A stretch of DNA of 32,653 bases from Actinomortierella ambigua (lineage: Eukaryota > Mortierellomycota > Mortierellomycetes > Mortierellales > Mortierellaceae). Position 1 is the stretch's first letter. Every line of letters begins with the position of its first letter. Made by a program: the position numbers and the translations under genes. Shown here piece after piece: positions 1-9,125 of the stretch. Where the stretch lies: NCBI GenBank assembly GCA_016098155.1, contig JAAAJB010000405.1, positions 1 to 32,653 of the forward strand, written 5' to 3'. The notes under the pieces are model-generated. The model made no database searches. It saw nothing but the letters and a program-made list of their open reading frames with translations, and was not told the origin of the DNA.

Positions 1-15
1 CACACACACACACAC
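1..15. repeat. (CA)n microsatellite at the window edge
   Basis: The window opens inside a CA dinucleotide run, so its true length is unknown. It is a simple repeat with no visible functional context. Confidence 0.9.
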
Positions 16-851
16 GCAAAGAAAGGCCTCAGATGTACAGTATAGGTACATAAGCAAACCGGCGAAGAGATACTAAGATGGCGATATCGACCCTAGCACG
101 TACCCTATTCGTGCAGTTTGCAGTCGCATTGCTCAAGATACCTCTCTTTTACCATTCCTCCCTTTGCATGATTCCCTTCGTGCTTCTTCCAACCTCCAAA
201 AAACTGCGTTTGCGCGAGATACCCTGCTGGTACCACTCGCTGATATGATAACAAAGCCTCACAGGTATGTGGGGGAGCGGGCGCATGTCTCACATTCACA
301 GCAAGCAACCAGCTCTGTTGTAGGGAAAGTATCCAAGCAGCGAATTACCAAAACAGGAGGGAAAAAAAAAGGGACTCAAGAAAAAAAGATAGTTTATTCG
401 GATGTCAAAGAGAGTTGAGCTGGCGCTATGGGCCTCTCCCTTCTAGGTTGAGAGATTCCTCTAGACTTTGTTTGCGCAGCAGATGCTCGAGACCTCAGCA
501 TTGTCACAGTTTGCATGTTGTTTTCGAAAGACAAGCCGACCCCCATCGTTGTTAAGGCTATCAGGGTATCATGCACGCCATCTTGTAGAGAGTCAGGATG
601 AGAGTGCGAGGAATAGACAAGTTAGATCAGGCAGAGACCGACAAAAGAATAAAGTCAGACAGAGTGACTGATAGAGAAATGAGAGACCTCGACTCAAAAT
701 TCGCGCGCGCGATTCTGTACATGTACTGTTTATCCGCTATTCCTTTTTTGGCATCTGAAATGATATTGGTCAGAAACAAAGAATGGTGCCATTTGTGCAA
801 AGACGTGTCTGTATCGACATTTTTTTTTTCAAGAGAAATCCTAGTATTTAC
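16..851. other. Gene-free stretch
   Basis: I see no convincing gene here. The open frames are short, overlap each other on both strands and show no recognisable domain. A short CG alternation lies at about 702-711 and short A and T runs at about 362-390 and 821-829. The right edge is the 3' flank of the hydrolase gene. Confidence 0.5.
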
Positions 852-857
852 TTTATT
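852..857 (-). terminator. Poly(A) signal of the hydrolase gene
   Basis: The plus strand reads TTTATT, which is AATAAA on the minus strand, about 35 nt downstream of the hydrolase stop codon at 892-894. The position and sequence suit a polyadenylation signal. Cleavage site not determined. Confidence 0.5.
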
Positions 858-891
858 TTAATTCAGCACTAATAAAAACTGTTTTTCTGGT

Positions 892-1665
892 TTAGTTGTC
901 CTGGGCAACAGCCTCGGCAGCCTCAACAATGAGCTTAGTGATCTTTGTAGACGCGGTGAAGGGAGTGGCATGGCTGGCCCTGGGGAGCGTGAGCACCTTC
1001 TTGGGGTTGATTTTCTTCGCTCCCGCGGCGAGCAGCTGGGGCGGGATGATCTGGTCCTTGCCAGAGACGACGACGTAGCTGGGCTTGGTCTTCCAGGCAG
1101 CTGGGCCCGACTTCCACTCGAAGCGGCTAAGGTCCGTCAAACCTTGGACAGCAGCCAACAGGTTGGACTTGGCCCTGGGCAGATCGGGGCAAAAGTACTT
1201 GTGGAAATCTGAAGGCTTCAGGTAGAAACGACCTTGCTTGTCTTGCTGGTACACCTGGGCCGATGGCACCGGGGGGAAACCCTGGCTCATCGAAGCAACC
1301 GTCTCTCCCTCGTCGGGCGTGAAAGCCGACACGTACACCAGCGCCTTGACCTTGGGATGGTTGCCGGCATTCGTGACCACCATACCGCCGAACGAGTGAC
1401 CGACCAACACAACCGGGCCAGGGATCCAGTCAAGAGCTTCGTTGACCTTGGCGATATCGTTGGGGATGGAGCTCAGAGGCTGCTGCACGGCCCAAACGTT
1501 TTCGTACTTTCTCGCTTGCAGCTGGGTGATGACGTCCGACCAGGATGAACCGTCGGCAAGGGCACCGTGGACCAGGACGATGCTGGGCTTGGTGCTGTTG
1601 GTGGGTTTCTGCGAGAACGCCACGCCGACAGAAGCCAGCAGGAAGACGGCAAAGGAGAAGCGCAT
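892..1665 (-). CDS. Secreted alpha/beta hydrolase, bacterial-like
   Basis: This single-exon gene encodes 257 aa. Residues 1-18 form a signal peptide (MRFSFAVFLLASVGVAFS), so the enzyme is probably secreted or enters the secretory pathway; an N-glycosylation motif NST follows at 23-25. The fold markers of the alpha/beta hydrolase superfamily are all present: an oxyanion-hole HG in LVHGALADGSSW (31-42), the nucleophile elbow GHSFGG with Ser91, an acid in SGKDQIIPP (Asp204) and the catalytic His232 in ASHATPF. Family knowledge: proteins with the layout VHGAxADGSSW...GHSxGG...AxxPDEGE are common in bacteria as uncharacterised hydrolases or esterases; the substrate cannot be read from sequence. 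The start is fixed by the signal peptide and by a TATA box about 93 nt upstream. The gene has no intron, unlike most neighbours, and the resemblance to bacterial proteins suggests possible transfer (inference). Confidence 0.88.
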   Translation of the reverse strand: MRFSFAVFLLASVGVAFSQKPTNSTKPSIVLVHGALADGSSWSDVITQLQARKYENVWAVQQPLSSIPNDIAKVNEALDWIPGPVVLVGHSFGGMVVTNAGNHPKVKALVYVSAFTPDEGETVASMSQGFPPVPSAQVYQQDKQGRFYLKPSDFHKYFCPDLPRAKSNLLAAVQGLTDLSRFEWKSGPAAWKTKPSYVVVSGKDQIIPPQLLAAGAKKINPKKVLTLPRASHATPFTASTKITKLIVEAAEAVAQDN

Positions 1666-1757
1666 TTTTTTTGTGAAGGTGCAATTGATTACTGCAGGGA
1701 GAAAGCTGTTGGTGTTGAGTGGGACTTTTTGGACGACTCCTGTAACAAAGTGGGACC

Positions 1758-1765
1758 TTTTTATA
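1758..1765 (-). promoter_or_regulatory. TATA box of the hydrolase gene
   Basis: On the minus strand the sequence reads AATATAAAAAGG, containing TATAAAAA, 93-100 nt upstream of the hydrolase ATG. The same spacing is seen at the intact secreted-protein gene at 12849-13712, which supports a real core promoter. Confidence 0.6.
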
Positions 1766-1769
1766 TTGA

Positions 1770-2683
1770 TGTCTCTAGCGATGGCTGTAGAGGAATGTCA
1801 TTGGGGGGGGGCGGCAATGGCCCAGTGAATCATACACGCGAGTGAATTTGTCACCCGCTGGAGGAGGCAAAGCCACTTTGAACACGTTAACCTAGGATTG
1901 GGCAGAAGGGCTTCCTGACCCTGTGCAATTGAAAGCCCGTCGTCCAAGGACGACCCTGCTGGTAGATAGAAAGGCCACCATCCACGAGCATCGATCTCTC
2001 TGCTGGTGTTTCACAAGCTTCCCCAAGGTACTCGGTAGTTTCATATCAAGCGCCGTTCAAAAGCTGGTAGCGCGAGCTCTGATTAGATCAACCTTGTTCC
2101 TGTAGCTCTTGACACCTCGTCTCGTCCTTTTCAACGACAGTGTACTGTACACACAAAGACTCGTTTCTGCTGACTGCGCACCGCGAGTAGCATGCATGTC
2201 AGCCATCCTTTCCCTGTCGCGGAATCGCAAACCGGCACCAGGACCCTCCTCCCTGTCCTCCTCAATTTGCTACCAATAGGATCTTCTACCCACTATCTTG
2301 GATGCATCCGAGCCCGAACCCTTTCAAAGGCATCTCGGCTAAACATGTTTTTTAATACAAGCTTTAGGGTACAATATTTTATGCTCATACAGTTTTGTTT
2401 GTTGTTGTTTATTGTTGGGTGACATATCAAGAAACCAGGTGTGGGAGTTTCGGATGAGCCAATCTTCGGTAACTTTCTTTTTCTTCTTTTGATTTTGACA
2501 GGGAGAGAGGGAAAGTTTGCTGAGAGAAAAGAGAGCCTCAGTGTGGTATTTCGTTTATACCCTTCTTTCCCCCCTCTCTCTTCAAAAAAAACAAAAAAAA
2601 ATTTACAGTGAAGAGACTACGTACAAGGAGGGGGGAGAGGGGCCAAGTCGCGCATGCGCACGCCTGCGCCGCCACCAAAACGG
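1770..2683. other. Intergenic region between hydrolase and first BTB gene
   Basis: This stretch holds the hydrolase promoter on its left and the 3' flank of the first BTB gene on its right. I see no gene, tRNA or large repeat. Short A-rich and pyrimidine-rich runs occur near 2565-2600. Confidence 0.5.
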
Positions 2684-3939
2684 TCAGAGATGCCATTCTT
2701 GGATCCGACTCCCGATGACAAATTCTGAGACAGCATGGTGGCGATAGACCTTTTGCGAGATCTCTGGCGGTACCAACCGCGTCGACTCGACCAGCCGAAA
2801 GTAGTCGTCAGCACTCAACCTCTCGAAACGGACTAGGTCCAACAACGGCGCCAAGGTTTCGCACAACCGCTGATGGTCTGCCGCAGACATGCGAATCACC
2901 TCGTCGTCCTCCTGTGGGTGAAGGGCTGGGACGGTGACCTCGTCTACCTCCTCTTCGTCCTCTCTCTCTTCTTCTTCTTCCTCTTCTTCCTCCTCCTCTG
3001 TCTCTTCATCTTCGGTGTCATCCTGCTCCCCAGCAACCTCGCCGTCATCGTTGCCGTTACTCCGACGCCTGTTCCGTGGTGCACGACGCACTCGAGGATG
3101 CGTGAGCAACACAAGGACTCGTCCAGGCCATTGCGGCATGACAGGAAAAGGCGCGGTCGGGTCACCGAGACCACATCTGGCCGTGGCCCAACCGACAATG
3201 GCCCTCCACACCGTCAGCTCGCTCAAGTCCAACAGGCCCTCGGGCGGCGAGATGGCTGCGATCAGCATCTCCTCGTCCAGGACCGCCAGGCTCTCGTCCA
3301 GCAACAGCACATCCGCATAGGCATGGATGAAGCTCAGCGTGAGCGAGCGAAGGTCCTCGGCCGGCCAGATGGTCGCCAGCATCACCAGAGCGCTCTCGAC
3401 CGACAGGCTCTCGCGCACCACTTGCTTGCACGCGGCTTGTACCCGGTCCAGCTGTAGCTCTAGACTCGCGTTGTAGATCTGTGCAATGTGGTCCAGGTCT
3501 AGAACCGTCTGTCCCGTGTAGAGATACTCGAGGATGCGGTCAAAGGTGTCGACGTCCATGTTGGGTAGCCGCAGCAGTATGCGTTTGGTAGTGGTGGTAG
3601 TCGTTGTCGTCGTCGTCGGTTCCTGGGGGCTCGAGTCGAGGACTGCCTCAAAGTAGGGGGATCGGGCCCTGAGCAGGAACGAATGGCCATGTCGGATGAC
3701 TTCCTCCGGGCCTATATACATATGAATGTTAGAAGGGTATTGGACACGGGTGCAAAGGGCGGGAGGAGGATAGCGAGGACAACGAGCGTGAGTATTTTTT
3801 TTCTTAACATGTGGTCAGTGGTGTGTACATCGTAGTTGGTTTATAGTGTGTATGTACCAATGAGGAGGTCAACGTCGGAGAGTGTCGTGGAGTTGACAAA
3901 CTTGCGAAGGTCCTCAGTGAAAGATGCTTCCATTGCCAT
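2684..3939 (-). CDS. BTB/POZ-BACK domain protein, copy 1
   Basis: I read two exons, 3939-3858 and 3711-2684, joined in phase 1 across a 146-nt GT-AG intron, giving 369 aa. Exon 1 supplies the start of the BTB fold (ending SDVDLLIG). Exon 2 continues with the hallmark BTB stretch HGHSFLLRARSPYFEAVL and an RLPNMDVDTFDRILEYLYTG strand-helix, followed by a BACK-like helical region to about residue 235. Such proteins usually act as substrate adaptors for Cullin-3 ubiquitin ligases (family knowledge; no substrate is implied here). A threonine run near residue 60 and a strongly acidic, glutamate-rich insert at about residues 250-300 are low-complexity and absent from the neighbouring paralogue at 4315-5363. 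The exon-1 start could be either of two in-frame ATGs, at 3939 or 3933. Confidence 0.85.
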
Positions 3940-4314
3940 GTGCTGTAGTTTGACGAGTTAAGCTGTAGGATACAGTGGTAAGTGTAGGTAGAGAAGGAAG
4001 AAAGGAAGTAGCAGGTCGACAGGGTAAAGAAAAAGAAAGACTGACGTATCCTCAATCTGCCTTGCTCGATGTGTTGATGTGGTGATGAGTTGTGGGGGCC
4101 TGAGAGAGACTAAAAGTGCAGGAAAGAAAAGGCTTTGCGCCATGGTTTCAGGGCATTTCTCCCTCCCTCCCCCCATGCACACGCTTCCTAGCAACATCAC
4201 CGATAGCGAAAGGATATATTTTTCTATGTACGTGGGCCTCTTAAAGTCAAGTAGTAAAGCGGAATACGCTCGCAAGCGAAAGGTTACTTTGGCATTGGGG
4301 GTGCAAAGATGGAA
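3940..4314. other. Spacer between the two BTB genes
   Basis: About 375 nt separate the start of copy 1 from the stop of copy 2, both on the minus strand. It should hold the copy 2 terminator and the copy 1 promoter. No further feature is visible. Confidence 0.5.
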
Positions 4315-5363
4315 TTATGCCATGAACCGAGTGTCAGGGATAGCAGGTGGTACTGCATGGTGGCGATAGACCTTTAAAACAACCTCTTGCGGGACAAGGA
4401 GCGTCCACTCAATATATCGGCAAAAGCAATCCGCCGATAGAACATCGAAATGGACAGCGCTCAGCAAGGGGGAGATTGTCTGGCGGAGTCGCTCATGATC
4501 GCCCGAGGACATACGAATGACAAGATCATCGTCTCGGGGGAAAAAGCCAAGTGATTTCAATCCATCGTCCTGATGGGACGAGGAGGCGACCGAGACGAGA
4601 ATACGTCCGGGACTCTTGGGGAACATGAGGAGTGGCACACTCTCGCTACTCAGCCCACAGTGGAAGCATGCCCAGTGGATTACACACTTCCACACCAGGA
4701 TCTCCCTCTCTGGGCCAAGACCCTCCGGAGGTATTGCTGCGAGCAACATGTCTTGATTGAGCACTTTCACACTGTCCAAGTGCAATAGATCGCTCGCGTG
4801 CCTGTGGATAAATGTCAGGGCTACGTGCCGCAAAACCTCTACAGTACGTGTCGCCATGAGCATCTTGAATGCATTGTCCTCCGAAACACTGTCGCGCACA
4901 AAGTCGACGCAGTAGTTGGCGAGCTCCTCAAGACACATCCAAGTGGCTGCAATGTACAGACGGGCAACAATGTCGATGGTGATCATGACCTGGCCAGTGT
5001 AGATATGCTGAAGGACAGCGTCAAAGACATCTGGATCGACATCTGGTAGGCGAAAGATTATCTTGGACCCTTTCACAACCCGGCTCTTTTCAAAGTAGGG
5101 GCTCCGAGCACAGAGAATGATTGAATGGCCGTGTCGGACAACCTTTTCTTTGCCTGTTGTAAGAAGAGTGGGAATCAATAGGATGCATATGGATGGATAC
5201 ACGTCTGAGTGGGCGTATACTCTCCCTTTCCTCCCCCCCCTCCTCTAGTTCACTCATCCATGAGGACATGTTCTTTAATACCGATGATGAGCTTGGCATC
5301 CGAATGTTTGTCAGAGTTGAGAAGGCTTGGGACGTAGGTGGCAAGTGACGCAAGGAACGACAT
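4315..5363 (-). CDS. BTB/POZ-BACK domain protein, copy 2
   Basis: Two exons, 5363-5282 and 5153-4315, are joined in phase 1 across a 128-nt GT-AG intron, giving 306 aa. The protein starts MSFLASLATYVPSLL and exon 1 ends KLIIG; exon 2 begins KEKVVRHGHSIILCARSPYF, the BTB core, then RLPDVDPDVFDAVLQHIYTG and a BACK-like region. The C-termini of the two copies match closely (VIRMSxxDHxRL, VYRHHAV). Exon 1 is 82 nt in both copies and the intron falls at the same residue and phase, so the pair arose by tandem duplication. Copy 2 has lost part of the BTB segment after ARSPYFE and lacks the acidic insert, which explains its shorter length. The likely role is the same as for copy 1. Confidence 0.83.
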
Positions 5364-5705
5364 GGTTCTAGTGCACCAAGATGTAGTAAGGCGAGTGAGT
5401 GTGTTCAAGTGGAGGAACAGAGGAGTTCATATTCAACTTTATGTCACCAAGCCACAAGAGGATCCCACCAGCCAGTCCATCTGCGCCATCCAGACCAATA
5501 TCCCTCCAACGCCAACATTGAGGGTACATGTCACAGCACGCAGCAGCTCTGAATATTTTTAACAGGAGATTTCCTTCCTCCAGACACGCCACAACAGTGT
5601 CAAGATTTTCCCCTTTTTTTTTTCCCCCCTCGTGTCGCACATCACCCTCTCTTTGGACATTTCTCTCATGAAAGGTAATGTAATTAAGCTGTCCATTTCC
5701 ACGTA
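5364..5705. other. Promoter-side spacer of BTB copy 2
   Basis: This region lies upstream of BTB copy 2 and before the tandem repeats at 5706. It holds homopolymer T and C runs near 5610-5630. No gene is supported. Confidence 0.45.
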
Positions 5706-6029
5706 AAAACATCTAGTCAATTGCGGTCTGGCCTCTTTAGCTCCAGCAGGTGCATCAGATTAACTTCGTTCCCTGCCGAGCGGGAGGTGGCTGCGACGAT
5801 GGTGGTCTTTAGTAAGGCTCGCATGAACGCTTGAGGCCTCATGTGCCCTTGCTTCTGATTTTATGTGGAGGTAATGCGCATAAACACCTAGTCAATAGCA
5901 GTCTGGCCTCTTTAGCCCCCAGCAGGTGTATCAGATTAACTTCGTTCCCTGCCGAGCGGGAGGTGGCTGCGACGATGGTGGTCTTCAGTAAGGCTCGCAT
6001 GAACGCTTGAGGCCTCATGTGCCCTTGCT
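5706..6029 (+). repeat. Tandem pair of ~148-bp repeats (module X leader)
   Basis: Two direct copies lie at about 5706-5853 and 5881-6029, a period of 175-176 nt, with only a handful of substitutions over about 148 bp. Shared landmarks are GGCCTCTTTAGC, CCCTGCCGAGCGGGAGGTGG, GACGATGGTGGTCTT and GAGGCCTCATGTGCCCTTGC. A more diverged version of the same element occurs as a second tandem pair at about 8311-8550. In both places a decayed copy of the same gene follows downstream, so the element is probably the leader, promoter or first exon of that gene family, or the end of a mobile element. Each copy has a short frame starting at GACGATGG, but it closes quickly. Confidence 0.8.
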
Positions 6030-6120
6030 GTTGATGTTGCGACCTCATGGTGGAACGTCGAGCACGTGCTGTAGCGCTTGTTAACTTTTATTGTCATATA
6101 CTCCTTCTTGTTTGAGCTAA

Positions 6121-6563
6121 TATCTAGATGCGAATGAATATGTCAGTTGGGCACTCGCCAAGGAGCCCAGCATGGAGCATGTCTCATTTAAGAATATCGT
6201 CATACACTGCGGATTCACTGACAGGGAAAGTGCACACGAAGCATACCTATCACTCATCGACTCTCCACAAATTCGTCAGAGACGTCAGACAAAGCTCTAC
6301 AAAGCCTGTATGGCCTGTCGACAACGATCTGAGGAAGCTTCTGGGCAGACTGTATGTTGAAAGTGACGGCTCGTGTACTGCTCGCCAACAGCACAACATC
6401 TTCCAAATAAGCAGGATTGGCGATTCAAAGGCTGGTCTCTGAGAGGCAATATCAGGTTTCGAACGATACCCCTCTGAATTGCCGAATGACAAGTCTGCGG
6501 AGGTGGTTGAAGGTCCTGAAAGTGAACTAGAGTGTGATCCAGAAGTTGCTTCTTCTGCTGGTA
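6121..6563 (+). pseudogene. Decayed gene with SAHEAY motif (module X)
   Basis: A frame open from about 6133 reads through MEHVSFKNIVIHCGFTDRE, SAHEAYLSLIDSPQI and RQRRQTKLYKACMACRQRSEE, ending at a stop at 6358-6360. The +1 frame then carries on (KLLGRLYVESDGSC), hits one TGA at 6440-6442 and continues as an acidic segment, PSELPNDKSAEVVEGPES, up to a good GTATGT donor at about 6562. This looks like one or two exons of a gene broken by a frameshift and a stop. The first segment aligns with the decayed gene at 8690-9061 (GFTDRESAHEAY against GYTRSEDAHDAF). I do not recognise the family. A pyrimidine tract upstream (about 6090-6115) could be the 3' end of an intron. Confidence 0.45.
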
Positions 6564-7861
6564 TGTTCCTTGCTATCTTTCTTGTGTTTGTTTGTTGTAC
6601 CATCCGATGAAGATATGTTTAACTAGCTCTCGTTATCGGTATTCTGTACCCTATGGGGCTACGATTCGCGATTCGGTTGCGGTGAAAATTTCAGGATTAG
6701 TGACACCTTCCTTTGCGACATCAGCAGCAATAAAAGCGTCAGTGTCAAAATCAACCACACATCGATATTGCCCAGTCCAGGTGGGCAAACTTTCATGCGC
6801 GCGTTTCTTGTGCCACATAACATCTGCACTCCTCGTGGCTCAAGACGTTATTAACCAACGATCCGACTTGCGGTTGTAACAAGTCAGTGACGTGTGGGTG
6901 CATATGGGACGAAGCTGAGCGGGGCCACGAAGGGGGGCTCATCCGATGGCGTTGGCAAACCCTGACGGTCTCACTACGAGCCGCCACGAGCCCATGTGTT
7001 ATCGCGGGACCAAGTGGACACAGATGATGATGGAATGGGGTTTGGTTCCAGGTGCATGTTGAGTTTGACGCGACGATCGAGTATCGGATCCAGCACCCAA
7101 AAAATTGGGACTGAAGATGGTGACGGACGTGACGCGACGGCCGTTGTAGGTGCGGTTCGAAACGCTGTATTTCCAGCCTGCGGAAGAAATGGTGTGCACG
7201 CGTCGGGCGTCGAGTTTGGATAAAGCGCCGATTGATTGGCATTGGCGAGTTGCCGATATTGATTATTTTTTGGGGCAGGACTTTGTAGAAAAGCGTACGA
7301 GGGAGGATGTTTGAGGAGGAGCATGCCAAACAGGAGATGGGTATTGACGACTGAGTGAGAAGAACAAAAAATATGTCGTTTGAAAAGAAGCTGCCAACCA
7401 ATATGAAAAGGGAAGGAAAGGAAAGGAAGGGGGAGGAGAGGAAAGGGCCGAGGAAAGGCAAAGTTAGGACATGGTTGTTACGGGCCTCCTTGCCGATACA
7501 GTAAATAATAATACTCCATCTAGAAATATATAACTGAGACGTGAAGGTTCATATATGATATGTAACGACGCAAAACAGGGCAGGAGGTAAGATCTTTTGA
7601 GCAGATGCAGCGGGTCTTGCAGGCTATCAGGCTCAACGAGGGAGATGCTCGGTAGCATCGGTGAGAGGTGGTCGGTCTGTTCGGACCCCCCCCCCTCTCT
7701 CCCAAACTTTAGCGATGTACCAAGGCTTGGGGCTTTGAATTGCGACAGTCAGTAACCCCCGGAGCGCTACAGACAATCCGACTCAGCGGCAACTTCCGAG
7801 GCGAGTGGATGCAAGAGCTGAGTTTTTTTTTTACAATGTCGCGACTCTACTCAACAGTTGC
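6564..7861. other. Gene-poor stretch with minus-strand coding-like remnants
   Basis: No intact gene is visible. On the minus strand, frames at about 6637-6795 (containing VVDFDTDAFIAADVAKEGV) and 6999-7215 (containing GWKYSVSNRTYNGRRVTSV) have protein-like composition but are short, frame-shifted relative to each other and lack a clear start. I treat them as possible fragments of a lost gene. Purine-rich sequence lies at about 7405-7460 and a C run at about 7687-7695. Confidence 0.35.
6793..6885 (-). repeat. tRNA-like degenerate repeat, copy 1
   Basis: Read on the minus strand, this segment shares a collinear pattern with 9028-9125: a TTGGTTAAnnACG block, then CTTGA, then GAGGAGTGCAGA, then TATGTG and AGAAAC. 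The first block resembles the A box and D arm of a type II tRNA (Ser/Leu), and CTTGA sits where an anticodon loop would be. No B box and no closing acceptor stem are visible, so it is not a functional tRNA gene; a tRNA-derived SINE remnant is one explanation. Confidence 0.35.
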
Positions 7862-8085
7862 TAGGGAGATGAGCTAATGCGGGTTAGGGGGTTGGGTTGA
7901 AAAACCACAGTCTGATAGGCGTTCGGAATTCGCTCTGGCAGGTCGCTGCCAGAAGCCATCCTGTACCGCCATGCAGGAAAGTGTGCTAAAGGCGCAATAT
8001 CCCCAGGGACTGAGGGGAAGGCTTCAACAGGGAGCCCTATCCTGCTCAGGTACGACCCATGTTCGTCGAGGTATGAAGGGTTCAG
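7862..8085. repeat. Dispersed ~220-bp repeat, copy A
   Basis: This segment matches 18340-18562 in the same orientation with roughly 80% identity by eye and no obvious indels, and the flanks are unrelated. On the minus strand it carries an open frame conserved in the other copy (for example EHGSYLSRI, GDIAPLAHF, PNAYQTVVFQPN). In copy A the frame is open throughout; copy B has one in-frame stop. It may be a repeat element or a dispersed gene fragment. Confidence 0.75.
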
Positions 8086-8310
8086 GTTTGTCCCTTTGGG
8101 GTACATGTGGCTTATGTGCGGAGTCCGATTTTATGACAAGTTGAAACCGTGCACATTCACACGCAAATTCACACACACACACACACATTTACACATTTAC
8201 ACTCGCTCTCACTCTCACTCATTCTCACTCTCGCCTTCTATTGTTACATTCAAAGGTATTTTACTCCAATGTTTAACATTGACATGTCTCGGGGCTAGCA
8301 ACATCTTACC
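8086..8310. repeat. CA/TTTACA/CT simple repeat tract
   Basis: A compound low-complexity tract at about 8158-8236 moves from (CA)n through CATTTACA units to CTCTCACTCTC units on the plus strand. Nothing coding is supported around it. Confidence 0.7.
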
Positions 8311-8550
8311 AAAATACATTAGTGCCTCTTTAGCCGCCCTGTTTAGCCACTTTACGTGCCGGCAGGGGTCGGGAGGTGTGGTGTGGTAAGATGGTAGCTT
8401 TTCAGGACCCTTGCTAAAGGCTTTGCTGGATTGCTATGCTAGCCCTGCGGATAACGCATCCTATCGACATACACTGGTGCTTCTTTAGCTGCCCTGTTTA
8501 GCCACTCTTAGTGCCGGCAGGGGTCGGGAAGTGGAGTGTGATACGATGGT
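8311..8550 (+). repeat. Tandem pair of leader-like repeats (module Y)
   Basis: Two direct copies (about 8315-8395 and 8469-8550) share CTTTAGC(C/T)GCCCTGTTTAGCCAC, then GTGCCGGCAGGGGTCGGGA and a purine-rich end with GATGGT. They are diverged relatives of the pair at 5706-6029: both have GCxTCTTTAGC, TGCCG...GGGAgGTGG and a terminal GATGGT in the same order. As in module X, decayed coding sequence follows about 140 nt downstream. Confidence 0.65.
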
Positions 8551-8689
8551 GATTAAAGAAGACCATCATCAGTATGCTTTCCTTCTTTGTCACATCCGCG
8601 AGATATTATCATGAGTTGACTCTAAAGGTGTTTTTCGAGGGCGGCCTAATTTATCGTCTATCACAGTTTATCTTGTCTTGTTCCTGTTA

Positions 8690-9061
8690 GAGCTGGAACA
8701 GTTGCAACGGCTTTTAGACCAATACAAAGGCGGAAAGCCCATCACGATGCCAACTTTCGCTAAACAGTTCGGCTACACCCGAAGCGAGGATGCTCATGAC
8801 GCTTTCTAGGCGCTCCTGTCATCAACCAAGATTCCTCTGCAAGCAAGAGCCCACCTTCAGAACGAATTACGAGGCTTGGCAACGAAACAGAGGCAAAGAG
8901 TTTTGGTACTCGGTATCAGTATCACACCAAGTGAAGTTATCGCACGGCCGAGAACCTTTGTGTAGGAGCGGAACATGTCGCGAGGAATTGCACTGAAGAT
9001 CAAATTACACATAGTTCCAGCCGGCCGTCGCCCATTCAGCATGGCAGGTTTCTCGCTCACA
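8690..9061 (+). pseudogene. Decayed gene with DAHDAF motif (module Y)
   Basis: After a pyrimidine-rich, TTAG-ended stretch that looks like an intron acceptor (about 8665-8690), the plus strand reads ELEQLQRLLDQYKGGKP, FAKQFGYTRSEDAHDAF, a stop at 8807-8809, then in the same frame ALLSSTKIPLQARAHLQNEL and GLATKQRQRVLVLGISI, another stop near 8968, and more. One frame interrupted only by stops is the signature of a fairly recent pseudogene. It aligns with the module X gene at 6121-6563. The product is not recognised. Confidence 0.5.
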
Positions 9062-9125
9062 TAGTCTCTGCACTCCTCTTGTTTCAAGCGCTAACGCTTT
9101 AACTACCGATCGAAACACTTGGTTA
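9028..9125 (-). repeat. tRNA-like degenerate repeat, copy 2
   Basis: On the minus strand this reads GATCGGTAGTTAAAGCG, then CGCTTGAAAC, GAGGAGTGCAGA, CTATGTGAGCGAGAAACC. It is collinear with 6793-6885. The start resembles the D-arm/A-box part of a tRNA-Ser with a CTTGAAA loop-like heptamer, but the stems do not pair well and there is no B box. Confidence 0.35.

Noticed and set aside
2934..3457. Plus-strand frames (Ser-rich and Leu/Phe-rich) opposite BTB copy 1
   Set aside because: They are antisense shadows of the glutamate-rich and BACK-coding region of a well-supported gene; composition mirrors GAG/GAA codons.
7141..7175. GGTTCGAAAC resembling a tRNA B box
   Set aside because: No A box or pairing arms are found at the correct distance on that strand; it is probably chance.
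6793..7461. A 222-codon minus-strand open frame
   Set aside because: Its sequence is low in recognisable structure (Pro/Ser/His/Arg-rich), starts in purine/pyrimidine repeats and overlaps other protein-like fragments in other frames. I kept only a note about possible remnants.
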